Below, in pieces: positions 32,277 to 41,210 of a stretch of 56,192 bases of DNA. A program made the translations under genes and the position numbers. The DNA lies in the NCBI RefSeq assembly GCF_017315755.1, contig NZ_JAFLRJ010000081.1, positions 1 through 56,192 of the forward strand, written 5' to 3'. Each line of letters begins with the position of its first letter. The first letter of the stretch is position 1. Under the pieces are notes generated by a model. That model did no database searches. It saw only the letters and a list, made by a program, of their open reading frames with translations, and was not told the DNA's origin. Source of the DNA: Streptomyces beijiangensis. Lineage in GTDB: Bacteria; Actinomycetota; Actinomycetes; Streptomycetales; Streptomycetaceae.

Positions 32277-32282
32277 GAATCC

Positions 32283-32288
32283 ACGCTA
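32283..32288 (-). promoter_or_regulatory. -10 element, leaderless promoter of the ABC ATPase gene
   Basis: TAGCGT on the minus strand ends six bases before the ATG at 32276. Confidence 0.45.
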
Positions 32289-32361
32289 GCGGGACGCGCC
32301 CGGCCACGCCCCCTCGCGATGATGGATCATGAGGGGCAAACCGTACGACCAGGAGCACTCT

Positions 32362-33651
32362 GTGACCAGCTACCGCCTGCCAGGCGTCGTCCTCACCGAC
32401 CACCGATTCCAGGTCCCCCTGGACCACGCCGACCCGGGTGGCGAGCAGATCGAGCTGTACGCCCGCGAGGCCGTCGCATCGCACCAGGCCGGAGCCCAGC
32501 TGCCCTGGCTGCTCTACCTCCAGGGCGGCCCCGGCTTCGGCGCCAACCGCTTCACCGGCAAGCAGCAGGCCTGGTTCGGCCGCGCCCTGCAGGATTTCCG
32601 CGTCCTGCTCGTCGACCAGCGCGGCACCGGCGCCTCCACTCCCGCCAACCGGCAGACCCTGCCCCTGCGCGGCGGACCGGCCGAGCAGGCCGCGTATCTC
32701 GGCCACTTCCGGTCGGACTCCATCGTCCGCGACTGCGAACTCATCCGTCCGCAGCTCACCGGCGGTGAACCCTGGACCGTGCTCGGCCAGAGCTTCGGCG
32801 GCTTCTGCGCCGTCCGCTACCTCTCCGCCGCCCCCGAGGGACTCTCCGCCGCGCTCATCACCGGCGGGCTGCCGACCCTGGACGGTCACGCCGACGACGT
32901 CTACCGGGCCGCGTACCCGCGCATCGCCCGCAAGGTCGCCGCGCACTACAAGCGCTACCCGCAGGACATCGGCCGCGCCCGTGAGATCGCCGCCCATCTG
33001 CAGGAGCACCGCCCCACCCTGCCCGGCGGTTACGTCCTCACCGTCGAGGCCTTCCAGTCGCTGGGCATCCTGCTCGGCGGCGGCGACGGCAGCCACCAGC
33101 TTCACCACCTCCTCGAGGACGCCTTCGTCCCGACCCCGCAGGGCCCGCAGCTCTCCGACGCCTTCCTGGAGCAGGTGCACGCGGCCCTGTCCTTCGCCGG
33201 GCACCCGCTCTACGCCCTGATTCACGAGTCCATCTACGGCCAGGACACCCGCCCCACCGCCTGGGCCGCCGAGCGGGTGCGCGCCGAGTTCCCCGCCTTC
33301 GACGCCGGTGCCGAAGGGCCGCTCGCCTTCACCGGCGAGTCCATTCACCCCTGGCACTTCGAGGTCGACCCGGCACTGCGTCCGCTGCGCGAGACCGCGG
33401 AGCTGCTCGCCGCCCGCACGGACTGGCCGCAGCTGTACGACACCGCGCGCCTGGCCGCCAACGAGGTGCCCGTCGCGGCAGCCGTCTACCACGACGACAT
33501 GTACGTCGACGTGGACGACTCCCTGCGCACCGCCCGGTCCATCCGCGGTCTGCGCACCTGGGTCACCGACGAGTTCGAGCACGATGGACTGCGGGCGGGC
33601 GGTCCCCGCGTACTGGACCGCCTGCTCGCACTCGTACGGGACGAAATCTGA
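32362..33651 (+). CDS. Prolyl aminopeptidase-like alpha/beta hydrolase (peptidase S33)
   Basis: A 429-residue alpha/beta hydrolase. The oxyanion region LYLQGGPGFG (about 52-60), DQRGTGAS (85-92) and nucleophile elbow GQSFGG (Ser144) are the S33 proline iminopeptidase pattern. The length and a helical insertion between residues 200 and 330 match the larger actinobacterial prolyl aminopeptidases. It releases N-terminal proline from peptides, probably in the cytoplasm as no signal peptide is seen. GTG 32362 has AGGAG six bases upstream. Confidence 0.85.
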   Translation: MTSYRLPGVVLTDHRFQVPLDHADPGGEQIELYAREAVASHQAGAQLPWLLYLQGGPGFGANRFTGKQQAWFGRALQDFRVLLVDQRGTGASTPANRQTLPLRGGPAEQAAYLGHFRSDSIVRDCELIRPQLTGGEPWTVLGQSFGGFCAVRYLSAAPEGLSAALITGGLPTLDGHADDVYRAAYPRIARKVAAHYKRYPQDIGRAREIAAHLQEHRPTLPGGYVLTVEAFQSLGILLGGGDGSHQLHHLLEDAFVPTPQGPQLSDAFLEQVHAALSFAGHPLYALIHESIYGQDTRPTAWAAERVRAEFPAFDAGAEGPLAFTGESIHPWHFEVDPALRPLRETAELLAARTDWPQLYDTARLAANEVPVAAAVYHDDMYVDVDDSLRTARSIRGLRTWVTDEFEHDGLRAGGPRVLDRLLALVRDEI

Positions 33652-33661
33652 TCCGGCGGCC

Positions 33662-33667
33662 TATCCT
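33662..33667 (+). promoter_or_regulatory. -10 element, leaderless promoter of the LmbE-like gene
   Basis: TATCCT ends six bases before the ATG at 33674; the region follows the hydrolase stop by only a few bases. Confidence 0.4.
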
Positions 33668-33673
33668 GCCGCC

Positions 33674-34405
33674 ATGACAGACCAGTTGGAACCGATGCCC
33701 GCGGACTGGCAGCGCGCCTTGGCCGTTGTCGCCCACCCCGACGACCTCGAGTACGGCTGCGCGGCGGCGATCGCCGGCTGGACCGACGAGGGCCGGGAGA
33801 TCACGTACGTCCTGGCGAGCCGCGGAGAGGCGGGCATCGACACCATCGAGCCCGCGAAATGCGGCCCGCTGCGCGAGCAGGAGCAGCGGGCCAGCGCGGC
33901 CGTCGTCGGGGTGCGCACCGTCGAGTTCCTCGACCACAAGGACGGGGTGATCGAGTACGGAACCGGGCTGCGCCGTGACATCGCGGCAGCGATCCGCAAG
34001 CACCGACCCGAGCTCGTCATCACCCTCAACCACCGTGACACTTGGGGCGGTGTCGCCTGGAACACCCCCGACCACCAGGCCGTCGGCAGGGCCGTGCTCG
34101 ACGCGGCGGGCGACGCCGGAAACCGCTGGATCTTCCCCGAGCTGGGCGAGCAGGGCCTGCAGCCCTGGGACGGGGTGCGCTGGGTCGCCGTCGCCGGATC
34201 CGCGTCTCCCACGCACGCGGTGGACGCGACCCGGGGACTGGAGCGGTCCATCCGCTCCCTCCTCGAACACCGCACCTACATCGAGGTACTGACGGACGAG
34301 GACCCCGAGACGTACTGCCGTACGTTCCTCTCCGGCAACGCCGAGGCCGCCGCCGCGCGCTTCGGCGGCACACCTGCCATCACCTTCGAACTCTTCCGGC
34401 GCTGA
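33674..34405 (+). CDS. LmbE/PIG-L family N-acetylglucosaminyl-type deacetylase
   Basis: A 243-residue zinc deacetylase-fold protein. The metal motif is AVVAHPDDLEYGC (residues about 19-31) and the third ligand His is in TPDHQAVGRAV. The family includes MshB/Mca (mycothiol), LmbE and BshB enzymes, which deacetylate GlcNAc conjugates or cleave amides. The WNTPDH and LTLNHRDT segments support activity. The substrate is unknown. It is followed nine bases later by an enoyl-CoA hydratase gene. Confidence 0.88.
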   Translation: MTDQLEPMPADWQRALAVVAHPDDLEYGCAAAIAGWTDEGREITYVLASRGEAGIDTIEPAKCGPLREQEQRASAAVVGVRTVEFLDHKDGVIEYGTGLRRDIAAAIRKHRPELVITLNHRDTWGGVAWNTPDHQAVGRAVLDAAGDAGNRWIFPELGEQGLQPWDGVRWVAVAGSASPTHAVDATRGLERSIRSLLEHRTYIEVLTDEDPETYCRTFLSGNAEAAAARFGGTPAITFELFRR

Positions 34406-34413
34406 GGCGTCCC

Positions 34414-35247
34414 GTGATCGACACACTGAGCCGGGAGATACCCGAGGGCGAGGAGCGGCTGACCCTCCGCGTCGAGGACGGCATCGGCATCCTGACGCTC
34501 TGCCGTCCGGAGAAGCTCAACGGCTGGAGCTGGGAGTCCAGCCGCCAGCTCGGTCTGATGGCCGACCGGATCCGCTTCGACGAATCGATCCGGGTGGTCC
34601 TGCTGCGCGCCGAGGGCCGCGCCTTCTGCGCGGGCATCGACGTCACCGCCCCGGGCGGTGCGATCACCGGCCGCTCCCCGGCCGAACGGACCCACCGCTA
34701 TTACGAGGGCATCCGCTGGGTTCATGAGCGCTTCGCCGCCTTCGCGCGCCTGCCGCAGCCGGTCGTCGCGGCCGTGCAGGGCTACTGCCTGGGATTCGGC
34801 TTCGAACTGGCGCTGATGGCGGACATCAGAGTCGCGTCGGACGATGCGGTCTTCGCCCTGCCCGAGGCACAGATCGGGGTCGCTGTCGACGCGGGCGGCG
34901 ACATGCGGATCGCGCGCGAGGCGGGGGCCGGCTGGGCGAAGCTCCTCGCGCTCACCGGGCGCCGTATCGACGCGACGACGGCAGAGAGCCTCGGCCTGCT
35001 CCAACTCGTCGCACCACGCGAGAAGTTGGAGGGGGCGGCGCGGGAGATCGCCGCGGAGATCGCGTCCAACGCACCGCTCGCCGTCCGTGCCGTCAAGCGC
35101 AGCATCGACGCGTACGCGGACTCCGGGATGGCCGAGGCGCTGGACCGTACGGCGCTCGCCGCGGCGCTCACCCTCACCTCGGAGGACGCCAAGGAGGGCT
35201 ACTCCGCCAAGGCGTCCCGCCGCAGCCCGGACTTCGAGGGCCGCTAG
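34414..35247 (+). CDS. Enoyl-CoA hydratase/isomerase family protein
   Basis: A 277-residue crotonase-fold protein. The oxyanion-forming segments are EGRAFCAGIDVT (about 66-77) and VAAVQGYCLGFGFELALMADIRVAS, and PEAQIGVAVDAGG precedes the region where crotonase has its catalytic Glu. The replacement of the usual LG-x-PG-x-GG by VAVDAGGDMR makes it a hydratase or isomerase of uncertain specificity. GTG 34414 is close behind the LmbE gene. Convergent with a dienoyl-CoA-reductase-like SDR, so both may act on fatty or aromatic acyl-CoAs. Confidence 0.82.
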   Translation: MIDTLSREIPEGEERLTLRVEDGIGILTLCRPEKLNGWSWESSRQLGLMADRIRFDESIRVVLLRAEGRAFCAGIDVTAPGGAITGRSPAERTHRYYEGIRWVHERFAAFARLPQPVVAAVQGYCLGFGFELALMADIRVASDDAVFALPEAQIGVAVDAGGDMRIAREAGAGWAKLLALTGRRIDATTAESLGLLQLVAPREKLEGAAREIAAEIASNAPLAVRAVKRSIDAYADSGMAEALDRTALAAALTLTSEDAKEGYSAKASRRSPDFEGR

Positions 35248-35259
35248 GGCGGTGGCTGC

Positions 35260-35279
35260 ACGGGCTGCTCACTGCCCGT
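35260..35279. terminator. Weak hairpin between hydratase and SDR genes
   Basis: ACGGGC-TGCTCACT-GCCCGT, six base pairs, with the SDR stop codon in its loop; a modest bidirectional terminator at best. Confidence 0.35.
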
Positions 35280-36150
35280 ACGGGCCCCGCCCCAGCTGCT
35301 CCCGCACCGGCACCACCGGCGCGTTCACCACGTTCCGCCGCTGCCAGTTCGCCCCGTCCACGACCATCGTGTGCCCCGACACGAACCGGGCGTAGGGCGA
35401 GGCCAAGAACGTCGCCGCCCACCCCAGCTCCCGCGCCTGGCCCACCCGCAGCGCGGGCTGGCGCGACGCCTTGTCGTCGTCCGTCCGCTCCAGATTCCCC
35501 CGTATCGCCTCCGGCAGGTCCGCATGCGGGAAGAGCCCCGGCACCAGACCGTTGACCTGGATGCCGTACGGAGCCCACTCGACGGCCAGGGTCTCCACCA
35601 GGTTCTTCACGCCCGCCTTGGCGGCCGCCGAGTGGGCGAACCCCGGGCCGCCCGTCCAGGCGTATGACGCCCCGACATTGATCACCGACCCGGGTGTCCC
35701 GGCCGCCAGATGCCGCCGTCCGAACTCCCGTGTCATGAACCACGTCCCGGTGAGCGTGATGTCCACGACCGCCCGCCACGCGTTCGGTGACATGTCCTCC
35801 GCAGGAACGGGGAAGTTGGCGGCCGCGTTGTTGACCAGCACATCGGGCAGCACGGGGGCCGCGTCGAAGACCTCGGCGATCCTCTCCGGATCCCGGATGT
35901 CGCACACCGACGCCGTCACCCGCCCGCCCAGCGCGCCCAGTTCCTCCTGCGCCGCCTTGAGCCGGTCCGCCGTACGCCCCACGATCACCAGGTCGGCGCC
36001 GAGCCGCGCGAACTCCGTCGCGATCGCCTTCCCGAGCCCGGACCCGCCGCCGGTGACCAGGACCGTGTGCCCCTCGTAGGTCCCAGGCGGCAGGGCGCTC
36101 GCGCCCAGCGGGGGAGGGGAAGGCAGTCCGGGATACGCGTTCTCCGTCAT
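35269..36150 (-). CDS. Short-chain dehydrogenase, 2,4-dienoyl-CoA reductase-like
   Basis: A 293-residue SDR. The cofactor motif is LVTGGGSGLGKAIA (residues 32-45) and the strand DVLVNNAAANFPVPAEDMS resembles the NNAAGNF motif of dienoyl-CoA reductases. The usual YxxxK is not formed: the residue four before Lys178 is Ser174. Instead Tyr163 in ASYAWTGGPG lies 15 residues before Lys178 in HSAAAKAGV, the same spacing as the Tyr/Lys pair of mitochondrial 2,4-dienoyl-CoA reductase. It therefore probably reduces a dienoyl-CoA with NADPH during breakdown of unsaturated fatty acids. The start is ATG 36150; the open frame runs further upstream but that is antisense to the GH84 gene. Confidence 0.82.
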   Translation of the reverse strand: MTENAYPGLPSPPPLGASALPPGTYEGHTVLVTGGGSGLGKAIATEFARLGADLVIVGRTADRLKAAQEELGALGGRVTASVCDIRDPERIAEVFDAAPVLPDVLVNNAAANFPVPAEDMSPNAWRAVVDITLTGTWFMTREFGRRHLAAGTPGSVINVGASYAWTGGPGFAHSAAAKAGVKNLVETLAVEWAPYGIQVNGLVPGLFPHADLPEAIRGNLERTDDDKASRQPALRVGQARELGWAATFLASPYARFVSGHTMVVDGANWQRRNVVNAPVVPVREQLGRGPYGQ

Positions 36151-36300
36151 GGCCGAATCGATACCTGCTGCGGGCGGAAACCTCCAGGCCCGCGACGGAT
36201 TCCGTGCACAGCACATTGACAGCTCGTCAGGACCCTGATGAATTGCGGTTGTTGTGATGCGCGAATGCCTTGTGAGACCCCAGTGGCCCATGGAGGACAT

Positions 36301-38943
36301 GTGACGCTTCGCCTGCCCCGCCTCGCCGCACTCGCCGCGGCCCTGAGCCTTCTCCTCGCCATCCCCGCACTGCCCGCCGCCGCACACGAAGGACGGCAGC
36401 AGAAACCAGGGACCATCCCGGCGATCACCCCGACACCCCAGACCGTGCACGCGCGCGACGACCGTGCGACCGTCTCGTCCACCGTGACCCTGGTGACGGG
36501 CGACACCGCGGACGCCCCGGCCGTACGCGTCACCGAGAAAGCCCTGCGTGCCGCCGGAGCGCACCGGATCGCCCGCGGGACGAAGCCGGGCCGCGGCGGC
36601 CTGACCGTCTATGTCGGCTCCGCGGCACCCCTCGGGGCGCTCCGCGTGGAGGGACCCGCCGAACTCCCCGCCGAGGGTTACGTCCTGGCCATCGGCGTGG
36701 GAAGGATCGTCCTCGCCGGCAAGGACACCACGGGCACGTACTACGCCGCTCAGTCCCTGCGCCAGGTTCTCCCGCACCGCACCGGCCCCGGCGCGAAGGT
36801 CGCGGGCCTTGAGGTGCGCGACTGGCCCGCCACTCCGCTGCGCGGAGTCATCGAGGGATTCTACGGAACCCCTTGGTCGCACACCGCCCGCCTCGACCAG
36901 CTCGACTTCTACGGCGCGCACAAGATGAACATCTACGTCTACTCGCCCAAGGACGACCCCTATCTGCGCGCACGCTGGCGCGAGGCCTACCCGGCCGACC
37001 AGCTCGCCCAGTTGAAGGAGCTCGTCGACCGGTCGGCCGCCGACCACGTCGACTTCACCTACGCCCTCTCGCCGGGCCTCTCCGTCTGCTACAGCTCCGA
37101 CGCGGACGTCAAGGCGCTCGTCGACAAGTTCCAGACGCTCTGGGACATCGGAGTGCGCACCTTCGCCGTACCGCTCGACGACATCAGCTACACCGCCTGG
37201 AACTGCCAGGCGGACAAGGACCGTTGGGGTACGGGAGGCGGCGCGGCCGGTGCCGCGCAGTCGTATCTCCTCAACCGGGTGAACCGCGAGTTCATCGCCA
37301 CGCACCCGGGCGCGGAGCCGCTCCAGATGGTCCCGACGGAGTACTACAACGTGACGCCGTCCCCGTACAAGAGCGCGCTCGCCGAGCAGCTCGACCCGGA
37401 TGTCCTCGTCGAGTGGACGGGTGTAGGGGTCATCGCGCCGACCATGACGGTCGCCCAGGCGAAGGCCGCCCGCACCGTCTTCGGCCACCCGATCCTGACG
37501 TGGGACAACTACCCGGTCAACGATTACATCACCAACCGGCTGCTGCTCGGCCCGTTCAACGGCCGGGAGAAGGGTCTGGCCGCCGAGTTGGCCGGTATCA
37601 CCGCCAACCCGATGATCCAGCCGTACGCCTCGAAGCTCGCCCTGTTCACCGTCGCGGACTTCGCCTGGAACGACAGCGCCTACGACGCGCGTGCGTCCTG
37701 GGGTGCGGCCCTGAAGGAGTACGCGGGCGGCGACCCGCGCACGGCCGCCGCGCTGCGGATCTTCGCCGACCTCAGTTACAGCTCCGATCTCAACAAGCAG
37801 AAGGCCCCCGAACTCGCGGCCGAGCTGGCGGCCTTCTGGGCATCCGGCGACACCCGCCGTCTCGACCGCACCCTGGCCGCACTCCAGGCGGCGCCCGCGG
37901 TGCTCCGCGACCGGCTGACCGACCGCGGCTTCGCCGACGACGCGGGGCCGTGGCTGGATGCCACCGAGGCCTGGGGCGCGGCGACCCGTACCGCGACGCG
38001 GATGATCGGCGCGGCTCGCGGCGGTCGTGGCGCCGAGGCCTGGGAGCTCAGGCAGCGGCTTCCCGCGCTGGTGGCCAGGGCGAAGTCCTTCACCTACACG
38101 GGACTGGACGGGAGCAGGATCCCCGTGCTGGTCGGCGACGGTGTGCTCGACACCTTCATCGACGACGCGACAGCCGAGCACGACAGGCTGCTCGGCGTCA
38201 CAGGGCCGCCGAAGGCGCTGACCAGCCTCGGTACGTACCAGACCAACGGTCCCGCACGGATGGTCGACGGCGACGACTCCACGTATTTCTGGAGCAACGG
38301 ATCCCCGGCCGCGGGCGACACGGTGACGGTCGATCTCCGCAAGGAGCAGCCGATCGGCGACATCACCCTGGCCATGGGTAAGCCCGGCAGCACGGACGAC
38401 TACCTCCACCAAGGGGTACTGGAGTACTCGGCCGACGGCACCGCCTGGCAGCAGCTCGCCGCCTTCTCGGGGCAGGCGACCGTCACCGCCTCGCCGCCGG
38501 CCGGGACGAGGGCCAGGTTCGTACGGGCCCGGGCGACCGCGGCGCAGGGAAGCTGGCTGGTGGTACGGGAGTTCGGCATCGCCACCGCCCATGCGGCGGT
38601 GACCGGCGGACCGCCCGCGGCCATCGGCTCCACGCTCCACGCGGCAGCGGACGGCGACCTCTCCACGGTCTACCGCGCGGCCCGTGCGCCCGAACCGGGG
38701 GAGAGCCTCGACGTGGCGCTCGGCCGGGAGGCGGCGGTGGGGACCGTGACCGTGCTCCGGCCCGCGGGGGAGACGGCCAAGGCCTCGGTCCAGCTGCGCG
38801 CGGCCGACGGCAGCTGGCGGACCCTCGGCCCGCTGGCAGGCCCGTACACGAGGATCATGGCGGGCGGGGTGAGAGCCGACGCGGTGCGGATCGCCTGGTC
38901 CTCCGGGGGCTCTCCGCAGATCGCCGAGGTGATCGTGGGCTGA
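36301..38943 (+). CDS. Secreted GH84 beta-N-acetylglucosaminidase with discoidin-like domain
   Basis: An 880-residue secreted enzyme. A signal peptide (TLRLPRLAALAAAL, cleaved after ALPAAA-HEG) is followed by an N-terminal GH20b-like domain and the GH84 barrel starting near LRGVIEGFYGTPWSHTARL (about residue 180). The catalytic Asp pair is D293-D294 in AVPLDDISYT. A helical region follows, then an F5/8 type C domain (about 640-760, SLGTYQTNGPARMVDGDDST) and a further beta-rich tail. It removes GlcNAc from glycans such as hyaluronan or O-GlcNAc, using substrate-assisted catalysis. The GTG at 36301 has GGAGG four bases upstream; a longer form from 36238 would lack a normal signal start. Confidence 0.9.
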   Translation: MTLRLPRLAALAAALSLLLAIPALPAAAHEGRQQKPGTIPAITPTPQTVHARDDRATVSSTVTLVTGDTADAPAVRVTEKALRAAGAHRIARGTKPGRGGLTVYVGSAAPLGALRVEGPAELPAEGYVLAIGVGRIVLAGKDTTGTYYAAQSLRQVLPHRTGPGAKVAGLEVRDWPATPLRGVIEGFYGTPWSHTARLDQLDFYGAHKMNIYVYSPKDDPYLRARWREAYPADQLAQLKELVDRSAADHVDFTYALSPGLSVCYSSDADVKALVDKFQTLWDIGVRTFAVPLDDISYTAWNCQADKDRWGTGGGAAGAAQSYLLNRVNREFIATHPGAEPLQMVPTEYYNVTPSPYKSALAEQLDPDVLVEWTGVGVIAPTMTVAQAKAARTVFGHPILTWDNYPVNDYITNRLLLGPFNGREKGLAAELAGITANPMIQPYASKLALFTVADFAWNDSAYDARASWGAALKEYAGGDPRTAAALRIFADLSYSSDLNKQKAPELAAELAAFWASGDTRRLDRTLAALQAAPAVLRDRLTDRGFADDAGPWLDATEAWGAATRTATRMIGAARGGRGAEAWELRQRLPALVARAKSFTYTGLDGSRIPVLVGDGVLDTFIDDATAEHDRLLGVTGPPKALTSLGTYQTNGPARMVDGDDSTYFWSNGSPAAGDTVTVDLRKEQPIGDITLAMGKPGSTDDYLHQGVLEYSADGTAWQQLAAFSGQATVTASPPAGTRARFVRARATAAQGSWLVVREFGIATAHAAVTGGPPAAIGSTLHAAADGDLSTVYRAARAPEPGESLDVALGREAAVGTVTVLRPAGETAKASVQLRAADGSWRTLGPLAGPYTRIMAGGVRADAVRIAWSSGGSPQIAEVIVG

Positions 38944-38954
38944 CCGGACATGGA

Positions 38955-38978
38955 GCCGCCGGGTCTTCGCCCGGCGGC
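38955..38978 (+). terminator. Terminator hairpin after the GH84 gene
   Basis: A perfect 9-bp stem GCCGCCGGG/CCCGGCGGC (38955-38963 with 38970-38978) closed by TCTTCG. Confidence 0.75.
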
Positions 38979-38987
38979 ATCCAGCCC

Positions 38988-39017
38988 TTCACAGTTTGGC
39001 AAGCGACCGCTTAGTAT
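38988..39017 (+). promoter_or_regulatory. Promoter with TetR-type operator for the oxidoreductase/acyl-CoA dehydrogenase operon
   Basis: TTCACA (38988-38993), 18 bases, TAGTAT (39012-39017). The perfect dyad AAGCG-AC-CGCTT (39001-39012) fills the spacer up to the -10, as expected for a repressor site. Similar AAGCG-CGCTT dyads are operators of TetR repressors of acyl-CoA genes in actinobacteria; no TetR gene lies in the window. Confidence 0.6.
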
Positions 39018-39057
39018 GCACTGAGCGTGAACAGCCGACGGTTTGTGGAGGCCCCGA

Positions 39058-40023
39058 ATGCAGGCATGGCGAGTGCACCGGAACGGCGAGCCGAGCGAGG
39101 TGATGCGGCTCGAGGTGATCGACCGTCCCGTGCCCGGTGAGGGGCAGCTGCTGCTCAAGGTCCTCGCCGCGAACATCAACTTCCCCGACGCGCTGCTCTG
39201 CCGCGGCCAGTACCAGGTCCGGCCCCCGCTGCCCTTCACCCCGGGCGTCGAGATCTGCGGGGAGACCGAGGACGGCCGCCGCGTCATCGCCAACCCCGCG
39301 CTGCCCGACGGCGGATTCGCCGAGTACGTCACCGTGGACGCGAGCACCGTACTGCCCGCTCCCGCGTCACTGGACGACGCCGAGGCGGCCGCGCTGCACA
39401 TCGGCTATCAGACGGGCTGGTTCGGACTGCACCGCCGGGCACACATCCAGGCGGGCGAGACCCTGCTCGTCCACGCAGCCGCGGGCGGAGTCGGCAGCGC
39501 CGCCGTCCAGCTCGGCAAGGCGGCCGGAGCCACCGTCATCGGAGTCGTGGGAGGCGCGGAGAAGGCGCGCGCGGCCCGCGCGCTGGGCTGTGACCTCGTC
39601 ATCGACCGGCACACCGAGGACATCGTCGCCGCTGTGAAGGACGCCACCGGCGGTCGCGGCGCGGACGTCGTCTACGACCCGGTCGGCGGCGACGCGTACG
39701 CCAAGTCCGTGAAGTGCATCGCCTTCGAGGGACGCGTCGTGGTGGTGGGCTTCGCGAGTGGCACCATCCCCGCGCCCGCCCTCAACCACGCCCTGGTCAA
39801 GAACTACTCGATCGTCGGACTCCACTGGGGCCTCTACAACCAGAAGGACCCGGCGTCGATCCTCGCCTGCCACGAGGAACTCACCCGGCTGGCGGCCGAG
39901 GGTGCGATCAAGCCGCTCATCAGCGAGCGCGTACCGATGAAGGACGCGGCCGACGCCGTCCAGCGTGTCGCCGACGGCACGACCACCGGTCGCCTGGTCG
40001 TCATCCCGGAAGGAGCCAACTGA
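39058..40023 (+). CDS. NADPH:quinone oxidoreductase-family protein
   Basis: A 321-residue MDR-superfamily protein. The Rossmann motif is LLVHAAAGGVGSAAVQLGKA and the N-terminal catalytic domain starts AWRVHRNGEPSEVM. The structural zinc cysteines are absent, as usual for quinone oxidoreductases. It reduces an alpha,beta-unsaturated carbonyl, quinone or enoyl-CoA with NADPH. The ATG at 39058 follows GGAGGCCC. Its stop overlaps the start of the acyl-CoA dehydrogenase (TGATG at 40021-40025), so it is the first gene of a three-gene acyl-CoA operon. Confidence 0.85.
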   Translation: MQAWRVHRNGEPSEVMRLEVIDRPVPGEGQLLLKVLAANINFPDALLCRGQYQVRPPLPFTPGVEICGETEDGRRVIANPALPDGGFAEYVTVDASTVLPAPASLDDAEAAALHIGYQTGWFGLHRRAHIQAGETLLVHAAAGGVGSAAVQLGKAAGATVIGVVGGAEKARAARALGCDLVIDRHTEDIVAAVKDATGGRGADVVYDPVGGDAYAKSVKCIAFEGRVVVVGFASGTIPAPALNHALVKNYSIVGLHWGLYNQKDPASILACHEELTRLAAEGAIKPLISERVPMKDAADAVQRVADGTTTGRLVVIPEGAN

Positions 40024-41210
40024 TGACGGACGCCACCGAACTGCGCCGCCGCACCCAGGAGTTGCTGCGCGCGCACCCGGTCGCCACGACCGAGCCCACG
40101 GACTTCCTCAAGGCGCGCTTCGACGCCGGACTCGCCTGGGTGCACTACCCCGTGGGCCTCGGCGGTCTCGACGCCCCGCGCTCCCTGCAGCCCGTCGTGG
40201 ACGCCGAGCTGGAGGCGGCAGACGCCCCGGGCAACGACCCGCGCAAGATCGGTATCGGTCTCGGCATGGCCGCCCCGACGGTCCTCGGCTACGGCACCGA
40301 CGAGCAGAAGCAGCGCTTCCTGCGCCCGCTCTGGGTCGGCGAGGAGGTCTGGTGCCAGCTCTTCAGCGAGCCGGGCGCGGGCTCCGACCTCGCGGCGCTC
40401 GCCACCCGGGCCGTCAGGGACGAGGACTCCGGCGACTGGATCGTGAACGGGCAGAAGGTCTGGACGTCCAGTGCGCATCTGGCGCGCTGGGCGATCCTCA
40501 TCGCGCGCACCGACCCGGACGTGCCCAAGCACCGCGGCATCACGTACTTCATCTGCGACATGACCGACCCGGGCGTCGAGGTCAGGCCGCTGCGCCAGAT
40601 CACCGGCGAGGCGGAGTTCAACGAGGTCTTCCTCACGGACGTACGCATCCCCGACGCCCACCGTCTCGGAGCGGTCGGCGACGGCTGGAAGGTCGCCCAG
40701 ACCACCCTCAACAACGAGCGTGTCGCCATCGGCGGCGCCCGCATCCCGCGCGAGGGCGGCATGATCGGCCCCATCGCGCAGACCTGGCGCGAACGCCCCG
40801 AACTGCGCACCCACGACCTCCACCAGCGCCTCCTCACCCTCTGGGTCGAGGCCGAGGTGGCGCGCCTCACCGGCGAGCGGCTGCGCCAGCAGCTCGTCGC
40901 GGGCCACCCCGGACCCGAGGGCGCCGGGATGAAGCTCACCTTCGCCCGGCTCAACCAGGAGATCAGCGGTCTGGAGGTCGAACTCCTCGGTGATGAAGGC
41001 CTGTTGTACAGCGACTGGACCATGCGCCGGCCCGATCTCGTCGACTTCACCGGCCGCGACGCCGGCTACCGCTATCTGCGCTCCAAGGGCAACTCGATCG
41101 AAGGCGGCACCAGCGAGGTGCTGCTGAACATCGTGGCCGAGCGTGTCCTCGGACTCCCCTCCGAGCCGCGCAACGACAAGGACGTCGCCTGGAAGGATCT
41201 GGCCCGATGA
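40023..41210 (+). CDS. Acyl-CoA dehydrogenase, large-type subunit
   Basis: A 395-residue FAD-dependent acyl-CoA dehydrogenase. FAD-binding segments are WCQLFSEPGAGSDLA and VNGQKVWTSSAHLARW, and the C-terminal half ends SKGNSIEGGTSEVLLNIVAERVLGLP. It carries the longer middle region of the FadE types that pair with a second shorter subunit. The next gene encodes a dehydrogenase-fold partner and overlaps by ATGA (41207-41210). Actinobacterial FadE pairs of this sort form alpha2-beta2 enzymes for sterol, aromatic or branched acyl-CoAs; the actual substrate is unknown. Confidence 0.87.
   Translation: MTDATELRRRTQELLRAHPVATTEPTDFLKARFDAGLAWVHYPVGLGGLDAPRSLQPVVDAELEAADAPGNDPRKIGIGLGMAAPTVLGYGTDEQKQRFLRPLWVGEEVWCQLFSEPGAGSDLAALATRAVRDEDSGDWIVNGQKVWTSSAHLARWAILIARTDPDVPKHRGITYFICDMTDPGVEVRPLRQITGEAEFNEVFLTDVRIPDAHRLGAVGDGWKVAQTTLNNERVAIGGARIPREGGMIGPIAQTWRERPELRTHDLHQRLLTLWVEAEVARLTGERLRQQLVAGHPGPEGAGMKLTFARLNQEISGLEVELLGDEGLLYSDWTMRRPDLVDFTGRDAGYRYLRSKGNSIEGGTSEVLLNIVAERVLGLPSEPRNDKDVAWKDLAR

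Noticed and set aside
36151..38640. Upstream extension of the SDR frame giving an 1123-residue protein
   Set aside because: The added sequence is exactly antisense to the GH84 gene and repetitive in Gly/Arg/Val; the SDR domain starts naturally at ATG 36150.
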